From Rhodomicrobium sp. Az07 (GTDB lineage Bacteria; Pseudomonadota; Alphaproteobacteria; Rhizobiales; Rhodomicrobiaceae): DNA of 64,000 nucleotides. The notes under the pieces are model-generated. The model saw nothing but the letters and a program-made list of their open reading frames with translations. It searched no databases and was not told the DNA's origin. A program made the translations under genes and the position numbers. Location: the NCBI RefSeq assembly GCF_018619475.1, contig NZ_JAHFZG010000010.1:1-64000 (forward strand), in the 5' to 3' direction. Shown in pieces: positions 63,429 through 64,000 of the stretch (positions are counted from its first letter, which is position 1; the number at the start of each line of letters is the position of its first letter).

Positions 63429-63830
63429 TCATGCCTTCGGTAGCGCCTCGATGATCACGAAAGCCTGTGCCAGCGGGTAATCGTCGGTGATCGTGAGGTG
63501 AATCCGCGCCTCGTGCCCGTCAGGCAGCAGCGCCGCAAGCCGCGCGCGCGCGCCGCCCGTAAGCCGCATCGTCGGCGCGCCGGACGGCAGGTTTGTCACG
63601 CCCATGTCGCGCCAGAACACACCCTCTGAAAGGCCGGTGCCAAGCGCTTTCGCGCACGCCTCCTTCGCCGCGAATCGCTTGGCATAGGATGCCTCGCGCG
63701 CCGCCCGCGCGTCGGATTTCGCGCGCTCCGCAGCGGTGAAAACGCGGTCGAGGAAGCGGTCGCCATAGCGCGCGATGGTTTTCTCGATGCGGCGGATGTC
63801 GGTGAGGTCGCTGCCGATGCCGATGATCAT
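63429..63830 (-). CDS. acpS: Holo-[acyl-carrier-protein] synthase
   Basis: A 133-residue phosphopantetheinyl transferase that activates ACP for fatty acid synthesis. Mg-binding motifs are [13 protein letters not shown] at the start and [14 protein letters not shown] in the middle, both intact. The tail [19 protein letters not shown] completes the fold. It lies 29 bases after pdxJ on the same strand, the usual pdxJ-acpS order of alphaproteobacteria. Confidence 0.96.
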   Translation of the reverse strand: MIIGIGSDLTDIRRIEKTIARYGDRFLDRVFTAAERAKSDARAAREASYAKRFAAKEACAKALGTGLSEGVFWRDMGVTNLPSGAPTMRLTGGARARLAALLPDGHEARIHLTITDDYPLAQAFVIIEALPKA

Positions 63831-63859
63831 GACAAGTGGTCCGATTCCGACATGCGGCG

Positions 63860-64000
63860 CTATTGCTGCTGTTGCTGGGTCGCCGCGTGCGCGCCGAGCC
63901 GCTTTTCGACGCCGTCGGCTATGGCCGCCCGCATGCGCCGGATCGCCTCCGGCAGCCCGATGAGAACCGCTTCGCCGATGATCACGTGGCCGATGTTCAA
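63860..64000 (-). CDS. pdxJ: Pyridoxine 5'-phosphate synthase, C-terminal end only
   Basis: The last 46 codons of a gene whose start lies beyond the right edge. The fragment opens [20 protein letters not shown] and continues [10 protein letters not shown], the conserved end of PdxJ, followed by a short Gln-rich tail. PdxJ closes the pyridine ring in vitamin B6 synthesis. Position upstream of acpS agrees. Confidence 0.88.
   Translation of the reverse strand: MNIGHVIIGEAVLIGLPEAIRRMRAAIADGVEKRLGAHAATQQQQQ

Overview
The window is about 64 kb of GC-rich chromosome with no insertion sequence, prophage, CRISPR array, rRNA or tRNA that I can see. Protein types and gene neighbourhoods point to a diazotrophic alphaproteobacterium of the Hyphomicrobiales (Rhizobiales) type. 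These include tlpA / argH / small lipoprotein / lysA, hrcA next to grpE, gltX divergent from comEC, pdxJ-acpS, an Omp25-like barrel protein, and a nifB-led nitrogen-fixation block. A phototrophic or prosthecate genus such as Rhodomicrobium is possible but unproven.

Layout. 1-6.9 kb: a TPM-domain/LemA pair, an outer membrane barrel protein, a MacAB-like efflux operon and a small secreted Cys-rich protein. 6.9-13 kb: the most unusual region. An inner-membrane OmpA/MotB-like protein and a coiled-coil partner lie divergent from a Ras-like small GTPase coupled to a LuxR-type regulator, followed by an orphan sensor kinase. 13-19.3 kb: bioB-bioF and a divergent amino-sugar recycling cassette (nagA, SIS isomerase/deaminase, BadF-type kinase; murQ). 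19.3-21.9 kb: grpE, hrcA and a small membrane protein. 22-23.8 kb: ECF sigma factor, anti-sigma-like protein and heavy-metal-sensor-like protein, all overlapping. 23.8-28 kb: a lipoprotein hydrolase, an amino-acid permease and a secreted protein ending at a clear terminator. 28-32.7 kb: a tight operon of biotin carboxylase/BCCP, a beta-keto acid cleavage enzyme and an acyl-CoA ligase.

32.8-40.1 kb is the nif accessory block. A NifA upstream site and a -24/-12 sigma-54 promoter precede nifB. Then come fdxN, an IscA-like protein, a TPR protein, a 4Fe4S-LRV protein, two nifZ genes, nifT, a DUF6129-type protein, a 70-residue unknown, a SIR2-like protein and modD. Together they should serve FeMo-cofactor precursor synthesis, P-cluster maturation and molybdenum handling. 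No nitrogenase structural genes lie in the window.

40-64 kb is mostly housekeeping: uvrB, tlpA-like, argH, lysA, an ATP-grasp ligase, a lone pair of amino-acid ABC permeases, gltX, comEC, alaC-like aminotransferase, sbcD-sbcC, scpB-like methylmalonyl-CoA decarboxylase, acpS and the 3' end of pdxJ. Several intergenic regions carry palindromic repeats of at least three kinds, two of them present as related pairs.
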